Shown here piece after piece: positions 25,103 through 34,819 of a stretch of 61,846 bases of DNA (position 1 is the stretch's first letter; every line of letters starts with the position of its first letter). The translations under genes were made by a program, and so were the position numbers. The stretch is from Cellulomonas hominis (GTDB lineage Bacteria; Actinomycetota; Actinomycetes; Actinomycetales; Cellulomonadaceae), in contig NZ_CABEGA010000021.1 in the NCBI RefSeq assembly GCF_901521055.1, positions 1-61,846 on the forward strand, given 5' to 3'. Under the pieces are notes generated by a model that did not search any database, was not told where the DNA came from, and saw only the letters and a list, made by a program, of their open reading frames with translations.

Positions 25103-25804
25103 ATGAAGACCGACGCCGCCAACCGCCCGCGCCCGCTCGACCCCCGCGTGCGCAGCGCCCTGATCGCGGGCGCACTCGTGGTGCTGTCGATCACGGGACT
25201 GCTGGTCTACGCCCTGGCCACCGGCCCCCGCGGACTGGTGCCGCAGCAGGACGACGGCGCCCTCCCGGCGACACGGACCAGTTCGCACGTGCTCGACGAC
25301 GCCGGCCCGGACGCACCGACCCTCGTGGAGTTCATGGACTTCGAGTGCGAGGCGTGCGGCGCCTTCTACCCGGTCGTGGAGCAGATCCGCGAGCAGTACG
25401 CCGGGCAGATCAACTACGTGATCCGCTACTTCCCCATCGAGAGCCACGCCAACGCGATGAACGCCGCGCTGGCCGTGGAGGCCGCGGCGCAGCAGGGTCA
25501 GATCGAGGACATGTACCACCGCATGTTCGAGACCCAGACGCAGTGGGGCGAGCAGCAGGCCTCTCAGGCGGATCTGTTCCGTACGTTCGCCGAGGACCTG
25601 GACCTGGACCTCGCCGCCTACGACGAGGCCGTCGCCGACCCGGCGACCCTCGAGCGCGTCCAGCAGGACCTGGACGACGGGCAGGCGCTCGGCGTGCAGG
25701 GAACGCCGACGTTCTTCCTCGACGGGCAGCGCCTGGAGCTCAGCAGCGTGTCCGACCTGACTGACGCCCTCGACGACGCCCTGAACCAGGCGGGCGGCGC
25801 GTGA
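25103..25804 (+). CDS. DsbA-like membrane-anchored thiol oxidoreductase
   Basis: A 233-aa protein with one N-terminal anchor (about 18-39) and a DsbA/thioredoxin_4 domain. The active-site CxxC is in FMDFECEACGAFYP (about 83) and the cis-Pro in VQGTPTFFLDG (about 201). It should introduce or shuffle disulfides outside the membrane. GTGA overlap with the VKOR gene gives a complete oxidative pair: VKOR reoxidises DsbA. No clear ribosome binding site precedes the ATG. Confidence 0.9.
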   Translation: MKTDAANRPRPLDPRVRSALIAGALVVLSITGLLVYALATGPRGLVPQQDDGALPATRTSSHVLDDAGPDAPTLVEFMDFECEACGAFYPVVEQIREQYAGQINYVIRYFPIESHANAMNAALAVEAAAQQGQIEDMYHRMFETQTQWGEQQASQADLFRTFAEDLDLDLAAYDEAVADPATLERVQQDLDDGQALGVQGTPTFFLDGQRLELSSVSDLTDALDDALNQAGGA

Positions 25805-26436
25805 CCGCTGTCGCCGCGACCGCGAGCACGGTCCTGTTCGAGAGCCGTACGGCTGAGCGCCGCCGCGCCCTGGTGCTCGCTGCGCTCGCCGCTGCGGGCC
25901 TGGCGGCCGCCATCGCCCTGCTCCTGGAGCGGTTCGCGGTCCTCGAGGACCCCGCCCACGTACCGACCTGCACGCTGAACCCGGTCCTGTCGTGCACCTC
26001 GGTGATGGCGTCCGAGCAGGCCTCCGTCTTCGGGTTCCCCAACCCGCTGATCGGGGTCGTGGGGTTCACCGTGGTCCTCACAGCGGCAGCGAGCATGCTC
26101 AGCGGCGCCCGGTTCGGTGAGTGGTTCTGGGTGGGGCTGCAGGTCGGCGTCACGTTCGGCGTGGTCTTCGTGCACTGGCTCGCGTTCCAGAGCCTCTACC
26201 GCATCGGCGCGCTCTGCCCCTACTGCCTCGTGGTGTGGGCGGTGACGATCCCGGTGTTCCTGTCCGTGACCCTGCGCAACCTCCAGCGGTGGCAGCTCTC
26301 GCTACCGGTGCCGGCGCGCGCGGTGCTCTCGGTGGCGCTCGACTACCGCTCGACCCTCCTGACCTGCTGGTACCTGGCCATCATCCTCCTCGCGCTCCAG
26401 CGGTTCTGGTCCTACTGGTCCACCCTGCTCCCGTGA
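25801..26436 (+). CDS. Vitamin K epoxide reductase (VKOR) family protein
   Basis: A 211-aa membrane protein with four to five helices. The loop cysteine pair is in TCTLNPVLSC (about 58-67) and the CxxC active site in GALCPYCLVVW (about 139-142), as in bacterial VKOR, which passes electrons from DsbA to quinone. GTG start coupled to the DsbA-like gene. The pair may restore disulfides disrupted by copper or cadmium. Confidence 0.92.
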   Translation: MTAVAATASTVLFESRTAERRRALVLAALAAAGLAAAIALLLERFAVLEDPAHVPTCTLNPVLSCTSVMASEQASVFGFPNPLIGVVGFTVVLTAAASMLSGARFGEWFWVGLQVGVTFGVVFVHWLAFQSLYRIGALCPYCLVVWAVTIPVFLSVTLRNLQRWQLSLPVPARAVLSVALDYRSTLLTCWYLAIILLALQRFWSYWSTLLP

Positions 26437-26461
26437 GACACCTCCAGCACCTTCTCATTGA

Positions 26462-26477
26462 TACAGCGATCGCTGTA
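26462..26477. promoter_or_regulatory. CmtR-type operator palindrome
   Basis: Perfect 16-bp palindrome TACAGCGATCGCTGTA ending 11 bp before the CmtR start codon, ideally placed for autorepression of the cmtR-ctpG-ccdA operon. Confidence 0.75.
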
Positions 26478-26488
26478 CTGTTCAGCAC

Positions 26489-26893
26489 ATGCTGACTAGT
26501 ACGGTGCGAATCGAGGTCCTCACGCGGCTCGGTCGTGCGATGTCCGACCCGAGCCGCGCGCGCATCCTCACTGCACTGACCACCGGCCCGGCCTACCCGG
26601 CGGAGCTGGCCGGACACCTGGGCATGACCCGTTCCAACGTCTCGAACCACCTCGCGTGCCTGCGGGGTTGCGGCCTCGTGCTCGGCGAGCCCGAGGGTCG
26701 CCGCACCCGGTACGCGGTCGCCGACCCGCACCTGGCACAGGCGCTCAACTCGCTCGTCGACGTGGTGCTCGCGGTCGACGAGGGCGCGCCCTGCACCAGC
26801 GACTCGTGCGACGTGCCGGGTTGCTGCGCCGCGTGCGAGCCCGCGCAGACGGCGCAGCACCCTCGCACCGACGTAATGGCGGTGCGGGCGTGA
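26489..26893 (+). CDS. cmtR: CmtR-type Cd(II)/Pb(II)-sensing ArsR repressor
   Basis: A 134-aa winged-helix protein strongly resembling mycobacterial CmtR: start MLTSTVRIEVLTRLGRAMSD, recognition helix MTRSNVSNHLACLRGCGLV and DPHLAQALNSLVDVVLAVD. The CLRGCG cysteines, plus a Cys-rich tail (APCTSDSCDVPGCCAAC), provide thiolate ligands as in CmtR. The tail has more cysteines than the mycobacterial protein. GTGA overlap with the P-type ATPase gene. It should dissociate from the palindrome upstream on binding Cd or Pb. Confidence 0.92.
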   Translation: MLTSTVRIEVLTRLGRAMSDPSRARILTALTTGPAYPAELAGHLGMTRSNVSNHLACLRGCGLVLGEPEGRRTRYAVADPHLAQALNSLVDVVLAVDEGAPCTSDSCDVPGCCAACEPAQTAQHPRTDVMAVRA

Positions 26894-28932
26894 GCCGCGA
26901 GTGCTGCGGCCCGGACGACGACGCCCCGGGCCTGCCGTTGACGATCGGCGCACCCCTGGCGGGCACCTCTCCTGCACCGCCGGACGCCGACGACTGCTGC
27001 GACCCCGCCCCTGCGCCGCAGGAGGACGACGAGGCGTTCGTCGCATGGTGGCGCGACCCCGCGCTGCGCCTACCGGCTGCTTCGGGGGTGCTGCTCGTGC
27101 TCGGGTACGGGTTCGAGTGGTCCGGAACGGACGCGGTCGCCGGCACGGTCGCGTTCGCGCTGGGGCTGGTGGCCGGCGCGTGGACCTTCGTCCCGGGAGC
27201 CCTGCGCAGGCTCGCCCGACGCCGCCTCGGTGTCGGGCTGCTGATGACGATCGCCGCCGCGGGTGCGGTGCTGCTGGGCCACGTCGCGGAGGCGGCGGCG
27301 CTGGCGTTCCTGTTCTCCATCGCCGAGGCGCTCGAGGACCGGGCGATGGATCGCGCCAAGCACGGCCTGCGTGCCCTGCTGACCCTCATCCCGGAGACCG
27401 CGCGCCTCTCCCGGCTCACCGGTGAGGTCGTCATCCCGGCGCGGGACGTCCGTGAGCTGGACGTCCTCGTCGTGCGGCCGGGCGAGCGGGTGGCCACCGA
27501 CGCCGTGGTCGTGCACGGTCGCAGCTCCGTGGACACCTCGGCGGTGACCGGCGAGTCGATCCCGGTGGAGGTCGGTCCGGGCGACGCCGTCCCGGCCGGG
27601 GCTGTCAACGGCACGGGCGCCCTGGAGCTGGAGGCGACGGCCGACGGTCGGGACAACTCCCTGACCACGATCGTGCGGCTGGTCGAGGAAGCGCACGCCC
27701 GCAAGGGTCAGCGCGCACGTCTCGCCGACCGCATCGCCCGGCCGCTCGTGCCCGCCGTGCTCGTGATCGCCGCCGCGATCGCGGTCCTCGGGTCGCTGCT
27801 CGGAGACCCGTCGGTCTGGGTGGACCGGGCGCTCGTGGTCCTGGTCGCCGCCTCTCCGTGCGCCCTGGCGATCGCCGTGCCGGTCACCGTGATCTCGGCG
27901 ATCGGCTCGGCGAGCAGGTTCGGTGTCGTGATCAAGTCCGGCGCGGCGTTCGAGCAGCTGGGCGCGCTGCGCACGGTCGCGCTGGACAAGACCGGCACGC
28001 TGACGGTGAACCGGCCGGAGGTCGTCGACACACGCACCGTCGAGGGCACGACGCCCGAGCAGGCGCTGACCTGGGCGGCCGCCGTGGAGGCACGCAGCTC
28101 CCACCCCCTCGCGCGGGCGCTGCTCGCGGCCGCTCCATCGGCCGGCACGGCGGACGAGGTTGTCGAGGAACCGGGTCACGGCGTCGGTGGGCTGGTCGAC
28201 GGCGTGCGTGTCGAGGTCGGTTCTCCCCGGTGGCTCGACGCCACTCCGCTGACCGAGGCGCTGGACGGGATGGAGTCCGCCGGAATGACCACCGTCGTCG
28301 TCCGCGCCGACGGGCGGACCGTCGCGGTGATCGGGATCCGGGACGAGCTGCGTCCCGAGGCGGCCGCCGCGATCGCGGCACTGCATTCCGCGGGGCTGCG
28401 CACCACCATGCTGACCGGTGACAACAGCCGCACCGCGCACGCCCTGGCGGCGGCGGCCGGCATCGACGACGTGCGCGCAGAGCAGCGTCCCGAGGACAAG
28501 GCTGCCGCGGTCGTGGCGCTCGGGACCGGCACGGCCATGGTCGGCGACGGCGTGAACGACGCCCCCGCACTGGCAGCGGCCGACGTCGGCATCGCGATGG
28601 GTGCCACGGGCACCGCCGCGGCGGTGGAGTCCGCGGACGTCGCGTTCACGGGCAACGACCTGCGTCTGCTGCCGCGCGCGATCGCGCACGCCCGCCGGGG
28701 ACGCCGGATCATGACCGGCAACATCGCCCTGGCTCTGCTCATCATCGTCGCGCTGTTCCCGTTGGCCCTGACCGGGACCCTCGGGCTCGCCGGTGTCGTC
28801 CTGGTGCACGAGATCGCCGAGGTGGTCGTGATCCTGAACGGCATCCGCGCCGCACGCGCTGCGGACCCGGGCCCCGGCGCCGGACGCGTTCCGGCGCCCG
28901 CCGTCGACGCCCACACAACGGCGGCGGCGTGA
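26890..28932 (+). CDS. ctpG: Heavy-metal P1B-type ATPase, CtpG-like (SPC motif)
   Basis: A 680-aa cation pump. A short Cys-rich N-terminus ([14 protein letters not shown]) replaces a metal-binding domain. Motifs follow in order: TGESIPVE (about 220), SPC in the transport segment ([12 protein letters not shown], about 321), DKTGTL (about 366), SSHPLA (about 400) and [10 protein letters not shown] (about 555). SPC instead of CPC is typical of the P1B-4 group. The gene order cmtR-ctpG matches mycobacteria, where it is linked to cadmium. GTG start, coupled to cmtR. Exact metal (Cd, Co, Zn) is inference. Confidence 0.92.
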   Translation: MSRECCGPDDDAPGLPLTIGAPLAGTSPAPPDADDCCDPAPAPQEDDEAFVAWWRDPALRLPAASGVLLVLGYGFEWSGTDAVAGTVAFALGLVAGAWTFVPGALRRLARRRLGVGLLMTIAAAGAVLLGHVAEAAALAFLFSIAEALEDRAMDRAKHGLRALLTLIPETARLSRLTGEVVIPARDVRELDVLVVRPGERVATDAVVVHGRSSVDTSAVTGESIPVEVGPGDAVPAGAVNGTGALELEATADGRDNSLTTIVRLVEEAHARKGQRARLADRIARPLVPAVLVIAAAIAVLGSLLGDPSVWVDRALVVLVAASPCALAIAVPVTVISAIGSASRFGVVIKSGAAFEQLGALRTVALDKTGTLTVNRPEVVDTRTVEGTTPEQALTWAAAVEARSSHPLARALLAAAPSAGTADEVVEEPGHGVGGLVDGVRVEVGSPRWLDATPLTEALDGMESAGMTTVVVRADGRTVAVIGIRDELRPEAAAAIAALHSAGLRTTMLTGDNSRTAHALAAAAGIDDVRAEQRPEDKAAAVVALGTGTAMVGDGVNDAPALAAADVGIAMGATGTAAAVESADVAFTGNDLRLLPRAIAHARRGRRIMTGNIALALLIIVALFPLALTGTLGLAGVVLVHEIAEVVVILNGIRAARAADPGPGAGRVPAPAVDAHTTAAA

Positions 28933-29747
28933 GGGGACCGGCCGCGACGTCGGTGGCTGCCGACGTCGGGTCGCTCTTCGCGACCACTGCGTTCTCGGGT
29001 CCGCTGCTCCTCGCCCTGCTGGTCTCGTTGCTGGCAGGCGCCGTGTCGTTCGCCTCGCCGTGCGTGCTGCCGCTGGTCCCCGGCTACCTGGGCTACCTCA
29101 GCGGGCTCACGGCACAGAGCGTGCAGCCGGTCGGTGCGCCGGCTACGCCCCGGCCCGCGGCCCGACAAGGGAGGAGGCGGCTCACGCTCGGTGTCGCGCT
29201 GTTCGTGCTGGGCTTCGCGCTCGTGTTCGTGACGTTCGGTGCTCTGGCGGGGTCGCTGGGGGCGGCGCTGCTGCGCTGGCAGGACCCGATCACCCGGGTG
29301 CTCGGCGTGGTCGTCGTCGTCATGGGCGTCGCGTTCCTCGGCGGCGTGCCGTTCCTGCAGCGCGAGGTCCGGGTGCACCGCCGTCCGCCCGCGACCTTGT
29401 GGGGCGCCCCGCTGCTGGGCGTGACGTTCGGACTCGGCTGGACACCGTGCATCGGCCCGACGTTGGCTGCCGTCATGGCGCTGTCGCTCGACGGCGGGTC
29501 GGCCACCCGGGGTGCGCTGCTGTCCACCGCCTACGCCCTCGGGCTCGGCATGCCGTTCGTGCTCCTCGCGCTGGGGCTCGGCCGCAGCACGCGCCTGCTC
29601 GAGGTCGTGCGCCGTCGGCGCCGGACGATCTCCCGGATCGGCGGCACGATGCTCGTCCTGATCGGCGTAGCGCTGGTCACCGGCCTGTGGGGTCGCTGGG
29701 CCCAGAGCCTGCAGGGACTGATCCTGATCTTCCAGCCCGTGGTCTGA
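28929..29747 (+). CDS. ccdA: CcdA-like cytochrome c biogenesis / thiol transporter, second copy
   Basis: A 272-aa polytopic membrane protein with six helices and the two CcdA redox cysteines: [19 protein letters not shown] (helix 1) and [15 protein letters not shown] (helix 4). This is the canonical CcdA form, unlike the CC-bearing copy at 6871. GTG start overlapping the ctpG stop (GTGA), so it belongs to the CmtR operon. It can bring reducing equivalents to the outside, complementing the DsbA-VKOR oxidants. Confidence 0.9.
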   Translation: MRGPAATSVAADVGSLFATTAFSGPLLLALLVSLLAGAVSFASPCVLPLVPGYLGYLSGLTAQSVQPVGAPATPRPAARQGRRRLTLGVALFVLGFALVFVTFGALAGSLGAALLRWQDPITRVLGVVVVVMGVAFLGGVPFLQREVRVHRRPPATLWGAPLLGVTFGLGWTPCIGPTLAAVMALSLDGGSATRGALLSTAYALGLGMPFVLLALGLGRSTRLLEVVRRRRRTISRIGGTMLVLIGVALVTGLWGRWAQSLQGLILIFQPVV

Positions 29748-29869
29748 CCGCCGGCGTCAGAGGCCCGGGTACGAGTGCGACCGTGAAGTTCGCGAGCCAG
29801 CCGCTAGATCTGCAGCCACGTTTACGCAGCGTTCATCCTGCTGGCATCGATCTGTGCCAATATAGAGAC

Positions 29870-30928
29870 ATGTCGAAGCAAGCCTCTCTCAGGGACATCG
29901 TCATCGTCGGCTCCGGACCCGCCGGGTACACCGCCGCGATCTACGCGGCTCGCGCGGGCCTGTCCCCCTACGTGGTGGCCGGCTCCGTCACCGCGGGCGG
30001 TGCGCTGATGAACACCACCGACGTCGAGAACTTCCCCGGCTTCCCCGACGGGATCCTGGGCCCCGACCTCATGGACAACCTGCAGAAGCAGGCCGAGCGG
30101 TTCGGCGCCGAGGTGCTGTGGGACGACGCCGTCTCCCTCGACCTGGCCGGACCGGTCAAGACCATCGTCACCGGCGGCGGCGAGACCATCCGCGCTCGCG
30201 CCGTGATCCTGTCCACCGGCTCCGCGTACCGCGAGCTCGGCCTGGAGGACGAGAAGCGGCTCTCGGGCCGCGGCGTGTCGTGGTGCGCGACCTGCGACGG
30301 GTTCTTCTTCAAGGACCAGGACATCATCGTGGTCGGCGGCGGCGACTCCGCGGTCGAGGAGGCCACGTTCCTGACCCGGTTCGGCAAGTCCGTGACGATG
30401 GTGCACCGCCGCGACGAGCTGCGCGCCTCGAAGATCATGGCGGACCGCGCCAAGAACGACCCGAAGATCCGGTTCGCCTGGAACTCCGAGGTCGTCGGCA
30501 TCCACGGCCAGGACAAGGTCACCGGCGTCACGCTGCGCGACACGATCACCGGCGAGACCCGCGAGCACGACGCGACCGGCATCTTCGTCGCGATCGGCCA
30601 CGTCCCGCGCACCGAGCTGCTGGTCGGGCAGGTCGACCTGGACGAGAACGGCTACATCGTCGTCGAGGGCCGGTCCACCCGGACCAACCTGCCGGGCGTG
30701 TTCGCCGCGGGCGACGCGGTCGACCACACCTACCGCCAGGCGATCACGGCCGCGGGCTCCGGCTGCTCGGCCGCGCTCGACGCCCAGCACTACCTCGCCG
30801 CGCTCGGCGACGCCGACCCCGCCTCGCCGCCTGACATCCCCGAAGCCGTGGAACACGCGGACGTCGACTTGGCAGACACGCTGGCCGCCCAGGGCGCCGA
30901 CACGGCCGCCGCGGCGGTGGCGCGGTGA
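29870..30928 (+). CDS. arsT: Thioredoxin reductase-like protein of the ars operon
   Basis: A 352-aa flavoprotein: FAD motif [20 protein letters not shown], redox pair in [11 protein letters not shown] (about 138-141), NADPH motif [15 protein letters not shown], and FAD contact [10 protein letters not shown]. It is about 35 residues longer than typical TrxB through an Ala/Asp-rich tail. First gene of the arsenic operon and coupled to acr3 (GTGA). It probably regenerates the thiol donor for arsenate reduction. The start is the ATG directly before the conserved N-terminus; no strong ribosome binding site is visible. Confidence 0.92.
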   Translation: MSKQASLRDIVIVGSGPAGYTAAIYAARAGLSPYVVAGSVTAGGALMNTTDVENFPGFPDGILGPDLMDNLQKQAERFGAEVLWDDAVSLDLAGPVKTIVTGGGETIRARAVILSTGSAYRELGLEDEKRLSGRGVSWCATCDGFFFKDQDIIVVGGGDSAVEEATFLTRFGKSVTMVHRRDELRASKIMADRAKNDPKIRFAWNSEVVGIHGQDKVTGVTLRDTITGETREHDATGIFVAIGHVPRTELLVGQVDLDENGYIVVEGRSTRTNLPGVFAAGDAVDHTYRQAITAAGSGCSAALDAQHYLAALGDADPASPPDIPEAVEHADVDLADTLAAQGADTAAAAVAR

Positions 30929-32034
30929 GCGCGCAGACCCCCGACCTGACCGCGACGCGGGGTCGGCTGTCCACGCTCGACCGGTGGCTGCCGGCGTGGA
31001 TCGGCCTCGCGATGGTCGCCGGCCTCGCGCTGGGCCGGTTCGTCCCCGTTCTGGGCGAGGCGCTGGCCGAGCTGGAGGTCGGCGGGATCTCCCTGCCGAT
31101 CGCGCTCGGTCTGCTGGTGATGATGTACCCGGTGCTGGCCAAGGTGCGCTACGACCGGGTCGCCGCGGTGACCGGCGACAAGCGGCTGCTGGTCAGCTCG
31201 CTCGCGCTGAACTGGGTCGTCGGGCCCGCGCTGATGTTCGCGCTCGCCTGGGTGTTCCTGCCCGACCTGCCGGAGTACCGGACCGGGCTGATCATCGTCG
31301 GCCTGGCCCGGTGCATCGCGATGGTCGTGATCTGGAACGACCTGGCGTGCGGCGACCGCGAGGCCGCCGCCGTCCTGGTCGCGATCAACTCGGTGTTCCA
31401 GGTCGTGGCGTTCTCGCTGCTCGGCTGGTTCTACCTGACCGTGCTGCCCGGCTGGCTGGGCCTCGACTCCGCCGGGCTCGACGTGTCAATCGGGCAGATC
31501 GCGGTCAACGTCCTGGTGTTCCTCGGCGTCCCGCTCGCCGCCGGGTTCGCGTCGCGGTGGATCGGCGAGCGCACCCGCGGCCGCGACTGGTACGAGGAGC
31601 GGTTCATCCCGCGCATCGGCCCCTGGGCGCTGTACGGGTTGCTGTTCACCATCGTGCTCCTCTTCGCCCTGCAGGGCGACGCCGTGACGTCCCGCCCGCT
31701 CGACGTGGCGCGGATCGCCCTGCCGCTGCTCGTGTACTTCGCGGTCATGTGGGGCGTCGGCATGCTGACCGGCCGGGGCCTGGGACTCGGGTACGCACGC
31801 TCCACCACGCTGGCGTTCACCGCGGCGGGCAACAACTTCGAGCTCGCGATCGCCGTCGCCATCGGCACGTTCGGCGCCACCTCCGGGCAGGCGCTCGCCG
31901 GTGTCGTCGGCCCGCTCATCGAGGTCCCGGTCCTCGTCGGGCTGGTCTACGTCTCGTTGTGGGCCGGCCGACGCTGGTTCACCGACACCGCTCCTCCCGT
32001 TCCCGCCGCCGCACCGCAGGAGGTTCGCTCATGA
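30925..32034 (+). CDS. acr3: Acr3-family arsenite efflux transporter
   Basis: A 369-aa membrane protein with ten helices. The conserved Cys is in [19 protein letters not shown] (about 132) and the conserved Glu in [16 protein letters not shown] (about 303). These are the Acr3 landmarks for As(III) extrusion. It is coupled to the reductase upstream (GTGA) and to the ArsR-ArsC fusion downstream (ATGA). Confidence 0.96.
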   Translation: MSAQTPDLTATRGRLSTLDRWLPAWIGLAMVAGLALGRFVPVLGEALAELEVGGISLPIALGLLVMMYPVLAKVRYDRVAAVTGDKRLLVSSLALNWVVGPALMFALAWVFLPDLPEYRTGLIIVGLARCIAMVVIWNDLACGDREAAAVLVAINSVFQVVAFSLLGWFYLTVLPGWLGLDSAGLDVSIGQIAVNVLVFLGVPLAAGFASRWIGERTRGRDWYEERFIPRIGPWALYGLLFTIVLLFALQGDAVTSRPLDVARIALPLLVYFAVMWGVGMLTGRGLGLGYARSTTLAFTAAGNNFELAIAVAIGTFGATSGQALAGVVGPLIEVPVLVGLVYVSLWAGRRWFTDTAPPVPAAAPQEVRS

Positions 32035-33050
32035 CCGCCACGACTCCCACCGCCCCGCCCGTCGACGAGGCGTGCCAGCCGTCCCCTGCCGACCACGCGA
32101 TGGGACTGGACGCCGCCACCCAGGTTGCCGGCACGCTCAAGGCCCTGGGCGACCCGCTGCGGCTGCGGATGCTCTCGCTCATCGCGACGTCGCCGTCGGG
32201 TGAGGCGTGCGTCTGCGACCTGGCCACGGTCGCCGAGGTCTCCCAGCCGACGGTCTCCCACCACCTCAAGCTGCTCAAAGACGTCGGCCTGCTCACCTCC
32301 GAGCGGCGCGGCACTTGGGTCTACTACCGGGTGCAGCCCGCCCTGCGCGGCGCGGTCACGACCCTGCTGGACTCGTTCGCGCCGGTGGCGGCCGAGGCGG
32401 CGCACCTCTCACCCCTCACGGGCCTGACCGACGCCGAGACCGCCCTGGCACGGATCGCCGACCGGCTGGTCGCCGCGTTCCCCGACCGCGACCCCGCGGC
32501 GGTCCTGACGGTCGTCCGCGAGTCCTACACCGGCCTGGCCCGGTCCTCGGCGGTCCGCTCCCACCTCGTGGTGAACACCGAGCGGTTCGCCCGGCAGCGC
32601 CTGGCCGATGCCGAGCGGGCGATCACGTCCGCCGCCGCCCACCGCCCGCAGGTGCTGTTCGTCTGCGTCGCCAACGCCGGCCGCTCCCAGCTCGCAGCCG
32701 CCCTGCTGCACCACTACGCCGGTGACCAGGTCGTCGTGCGGTCCGCCGGTTCCGCGCCGGCCGGTGAGGTGCATCCCGGGGTCCGGCCGTTGCTCGAGGA
32801 GCTGTCCGCCGACGCCGAGGCGTTCCCCAAGCCCCTCACCGACGACGCCGTCCGCGCAGCGGACGTTGTCATCACCATGGGCTGCGGTGACACCTGCCCG
32901 ATCCTGCCGGGCAAGCGCTACGAGGACTGGGTCGTCGGCGACCCCGCCCTCGCCTCCGAGACCGGTGTGCGCGCCATCCGCGACGAGATCGACCGCCGCG
33001 TGCGCGCCCTGCTCGCCGACCTGCTGCCCGACCTCCCCGTCCCCGCCTGA
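32031..33050 (+). CDS. ArsR-ArsC fusion: regulator joined to mycothiol-type arsenate reductase
   Basis: A 339-aa three-part protein. Residues 25-125 form an ArsR winged helix with arsenite-sensing cysteines in GEACVCDL and the recognition helix VSQPTVSHHLKLL. Residues 130-200 form a helical bundle like the N-terminal domain of corynebacterial ArsC1'. Residues 205-339 form a low-molecular-weight phosphatase-type ArsC with catalytic CVANAGRSQLAA and GCGDTCPILPG. It should both sense arsenite and reduce arsenate using mycothiol. AGGAGG lies just before the ATG. Confidence 0.92.
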   Translation: MTATTPTAPPVDEACQPSPADHAMGLDAATQVAGTLKALGDPLRLRMLSLIATSPSGEACVCDLATVAEVSQPTVSHHLKLLKDVGLLTSERRGTWVYYRVQPALRGAVTTLLDSFAPVAAEAAHLSPLTGLTDAETALARIADRLVAAFPDRDPAAVLTVVRESYTGLARSSAVRSHLVVNTERFARQRLADAERAITSAAAHRPQVLFVCVANAGRSQLAAALLHHYAGDQVVVRSAGSAPAGEVHPGVRPLLEELSADAEAFPKPLTDDAVRAADVVITMGCGDTCPILPGKRYEDWVVGDPALASETGVRAIRDEIDRRVRALLADLLPDLPVPA

Positions 33051-33068
33051 TCCCCTGAGGAGAACCCG

Positions 33069-33488
33069 ATGAGCGAGACCACGAAGCCCTCCGCCCTGTT
33101 CGTCTGCGTGCACAACGCCGGCCGCTCCCAGATGGCCGCCGGCTACCTGCGCCACCTGTCCGGCGGCGCCGTCGAGGTCCGGTCCGCCGGCTCGATGCCT
33201 GCGGACCAGATCAACCCGATCGCGGTCGAGGCGATGCTCGAGGAGGGCATCGACATCCGCACCGAGCGCCCGAAGGTGCTCACCACCGACGCCGTGCAGG
33301 CCTCCGACGTGGTCATCACCATGGGCTGCGGCGACGTCTGCCCGATCTTCCCCGGCAAGCGCTACGAGGACTGGGCCCTGGAGGACCCGGCCGGCCAGGG
33401 CATCGAGTCCGTGCGCCCGATCCGCGACGAGATCCGCCGCCGCATCGAGGTGCTGCTGGACGAGCTCGGCGTCCAGCAGGTCGCCTGA
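33069..33488 (+). CDS. arsC: Arsenate reductase (LMW-PTP fold)
   Basis: A 139-aa protein: catalytic loop LFVCVHNAGRSQMAAGYL (Cys about 13, Arg about 19), a second Cys pair in GCGDVCPIFPGKRYEDW, and DPAGQGIESVRPIRDEI with the general-acid Asp. It resembles mycothiol-dependent ArsC1/ArsC2. GAGGAGA precedes the ATG, 18 bp after the fusion gene. Confidence 0.93.
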   Translation: MSETTKPSALFVCVHNAGRSQMAAGYLRHLSGGAVEVRSAGSMPADQINPIAVEAMLEEGIDIRTERPKVLTTDAVQASDVVITMGCGDVCPIFPGKRYEDWALEDPAGQGIESVRPIRDEIRRRIEVLLDELGVQQVA

Positions 33489-33528
33489 TCCTCAGGACCG
33501 GTCAAGAAGGCGCAGGTACGCTCCATGG

Positions 33529-33876
33529 GTGCCGACCTCCGCAGCAGACGAGCGGCGCACCGACTCCGGTGCGCCGCCGCTGCGCACTGTCCGGTTGGTG
33601 CTCGCCCGCGAGGAGGCCGAGCGCACCGCGAGCGTGCTGCGGGCGGTGTCCGACCCCACTCGCCTGCAGCTGCTGAGCGTGGTGCACCACAGCCCCGACG
33701 GGCGCGCCCGGGTCAAGGACCTGGCGGCGGCGCTCGAGCTGCGTTCTCCGACGATCAGCCACCACGTGTCGATGCTGGTCGAGGCGGGCGTGCTCGCCCG
33801 GGAGCCGGTGGGACGCGAGGCGTGGTTCAGTATCGTCCCCGACCGTCTCGCCGCGATCGCGGACCTCTTGCGCTGA
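33529..33876 (+). CDS. ArsR-family regulator lacking obvious metal cysteines
   Basis: A 115-aa winged helix: LRAVSDPTRLQLLSVV and recognition helix LRSPTISHHVSMLVEAGVL. It contains no cysteine, so it cannot use the usual thiolate arsenic site; it may use other ligands or respond to another signal. GTG start. It lies between arsC and a second HTH-ArsC fusion and is probably cotranscribed with the latter. Confidence 0.82.
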   Translation: MPTSAADERRTDSGAPPLRTVRLVLAREEAERTASVLRAVSDPTRLQLLSVVHHSPDGRARVKDLAAALELRSPTISHHVSMLVEAGVLAREPVGREAWFSIVPDRLAAIADLLR

Positions 33877-33901
33877 CCATCGCTCCAACCGACCTCAGGT
33901 C

Positions 33902-34819
33902 GTGGTTGCGGTGACGACTGCCGCTGACCAGGCGCTCGTCCTGGGCGACCCTGACGCGCTCCAGGTCCTCACGCTGGTCATGACCGATGCGCGCGGTGGC
34001 GCCGGCCCTGGTGAGCTCGTCGGACCCGGTGTCTCTTCCCGGACGGTGCAGGCGTGCCTGGACCGTCTGCTGACCGTCGGACTCGTCGAGCAGACCGGTG
34101 CGGGTGCAGGCGGCCGGTACACCGCCACCGCTGATGCGTACATGCGATTCGGGTCCGTCGTGGAGCCCGCTGCACCGCCCGGGCCCGCGACGGTCCGCAC
34201 GCACGCCGCGGCGCTCGACCGGGTCGCGGCCGACCTCGCCGGTACCTTCCGTGGGGTCTTCAGCGAGCAGACCGTGGCCCGGTACGTCCACGACAGCTAC
34301 GACCTGCTCGCGCGCCGGGCGAGGGTGGCGCAGCACCTGCCTGTCCTGGCTGCGCGGTTCGCGAGCGACCGCCTGAGCTCGCTCGCCCGCGGCGAGGGCA
34401 GGGTCCCCCGTCGCGGTTCGGAGGTTCTGTTCGTGTGCATCCGCAATGCCGCCAGATCGCAGATCGCGGCGGCTGCGCTGCGCCACCACGCCGGTGAGAC
34501 CGTCGCCGTGCGCACCGCCGGCTCGGCACCGGCGGCGGCGGTCGACCCGGCGGTCGTGGCGGCGATCACCCGCCGGGGCTGGTCGATGGCGCTGGAGTTC
34601 CCCAAGCCGCTGACGGACGACGTGGTGCGAGCGGCGGACTACGTCGTCAGCCTCGGGTGCGGCGACGCGTGCCCGGTCTACCCAGGGCGGCACTACCTGG
34701 ACTGGGACGTCCTCGACCCGGCCGTGGAGGGCGTCGACATCGAGGCGGTGGTGACCGACCTCGAGCGGCGCGTGCTGGGGCTGCTCACGCAGATCGACTC
34801 GCGGCCCCCGAGCCGCTGA
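33902..34819 (+). CDS. Divergent HTH-ArsC fusion protein
   Basis: A 305-aa protein with the plan of the fusion at 32031. An N-terminal winged helix (about 1-80: ALQVLTLVMTDARG, VSSRTVQACLDRLLTVGLVE) is not a standard ArsR and lacks sensing cysteines. A helical bundle (about 100-165) follows, then an ArsC phosphatase fold (about 172-300) with catalytic CIRNAARSQIAAAAL and GCGDACPVYPGRHYLDW. Catalytic Cys and Arg are kept. GTG start; another GTG three codons on is possible. The end overlaps the convergent regulator gene by 35 bp. Confidence 0.8.
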   Translation: MVAVTTAADQALVLGDPDALQVLTLVMTDARGGAGPGELVGPGVSSRTVQACLDRLLTVGLVEQTGAGAGGRYTATADAYMRFGSVVEPAAPPGPATVRTHAAALDRVAADLAGTFRGVFSEQTVARYVHDSYDLLARRARVAQHLPVLAARFASDRLSSLARGEGRVPRRGSEVLFVCIRNAARSQIAAAALRHHAGETVAVRTAGSAPAAAVDPAVVAAITRRGWSMALEFPKPLTDDVVRAADYVVSLGCGDACPVYPGRHYLDWDVLDPAVEGVDIEAVVTDLERRVLGLLTQIDSRPPSR

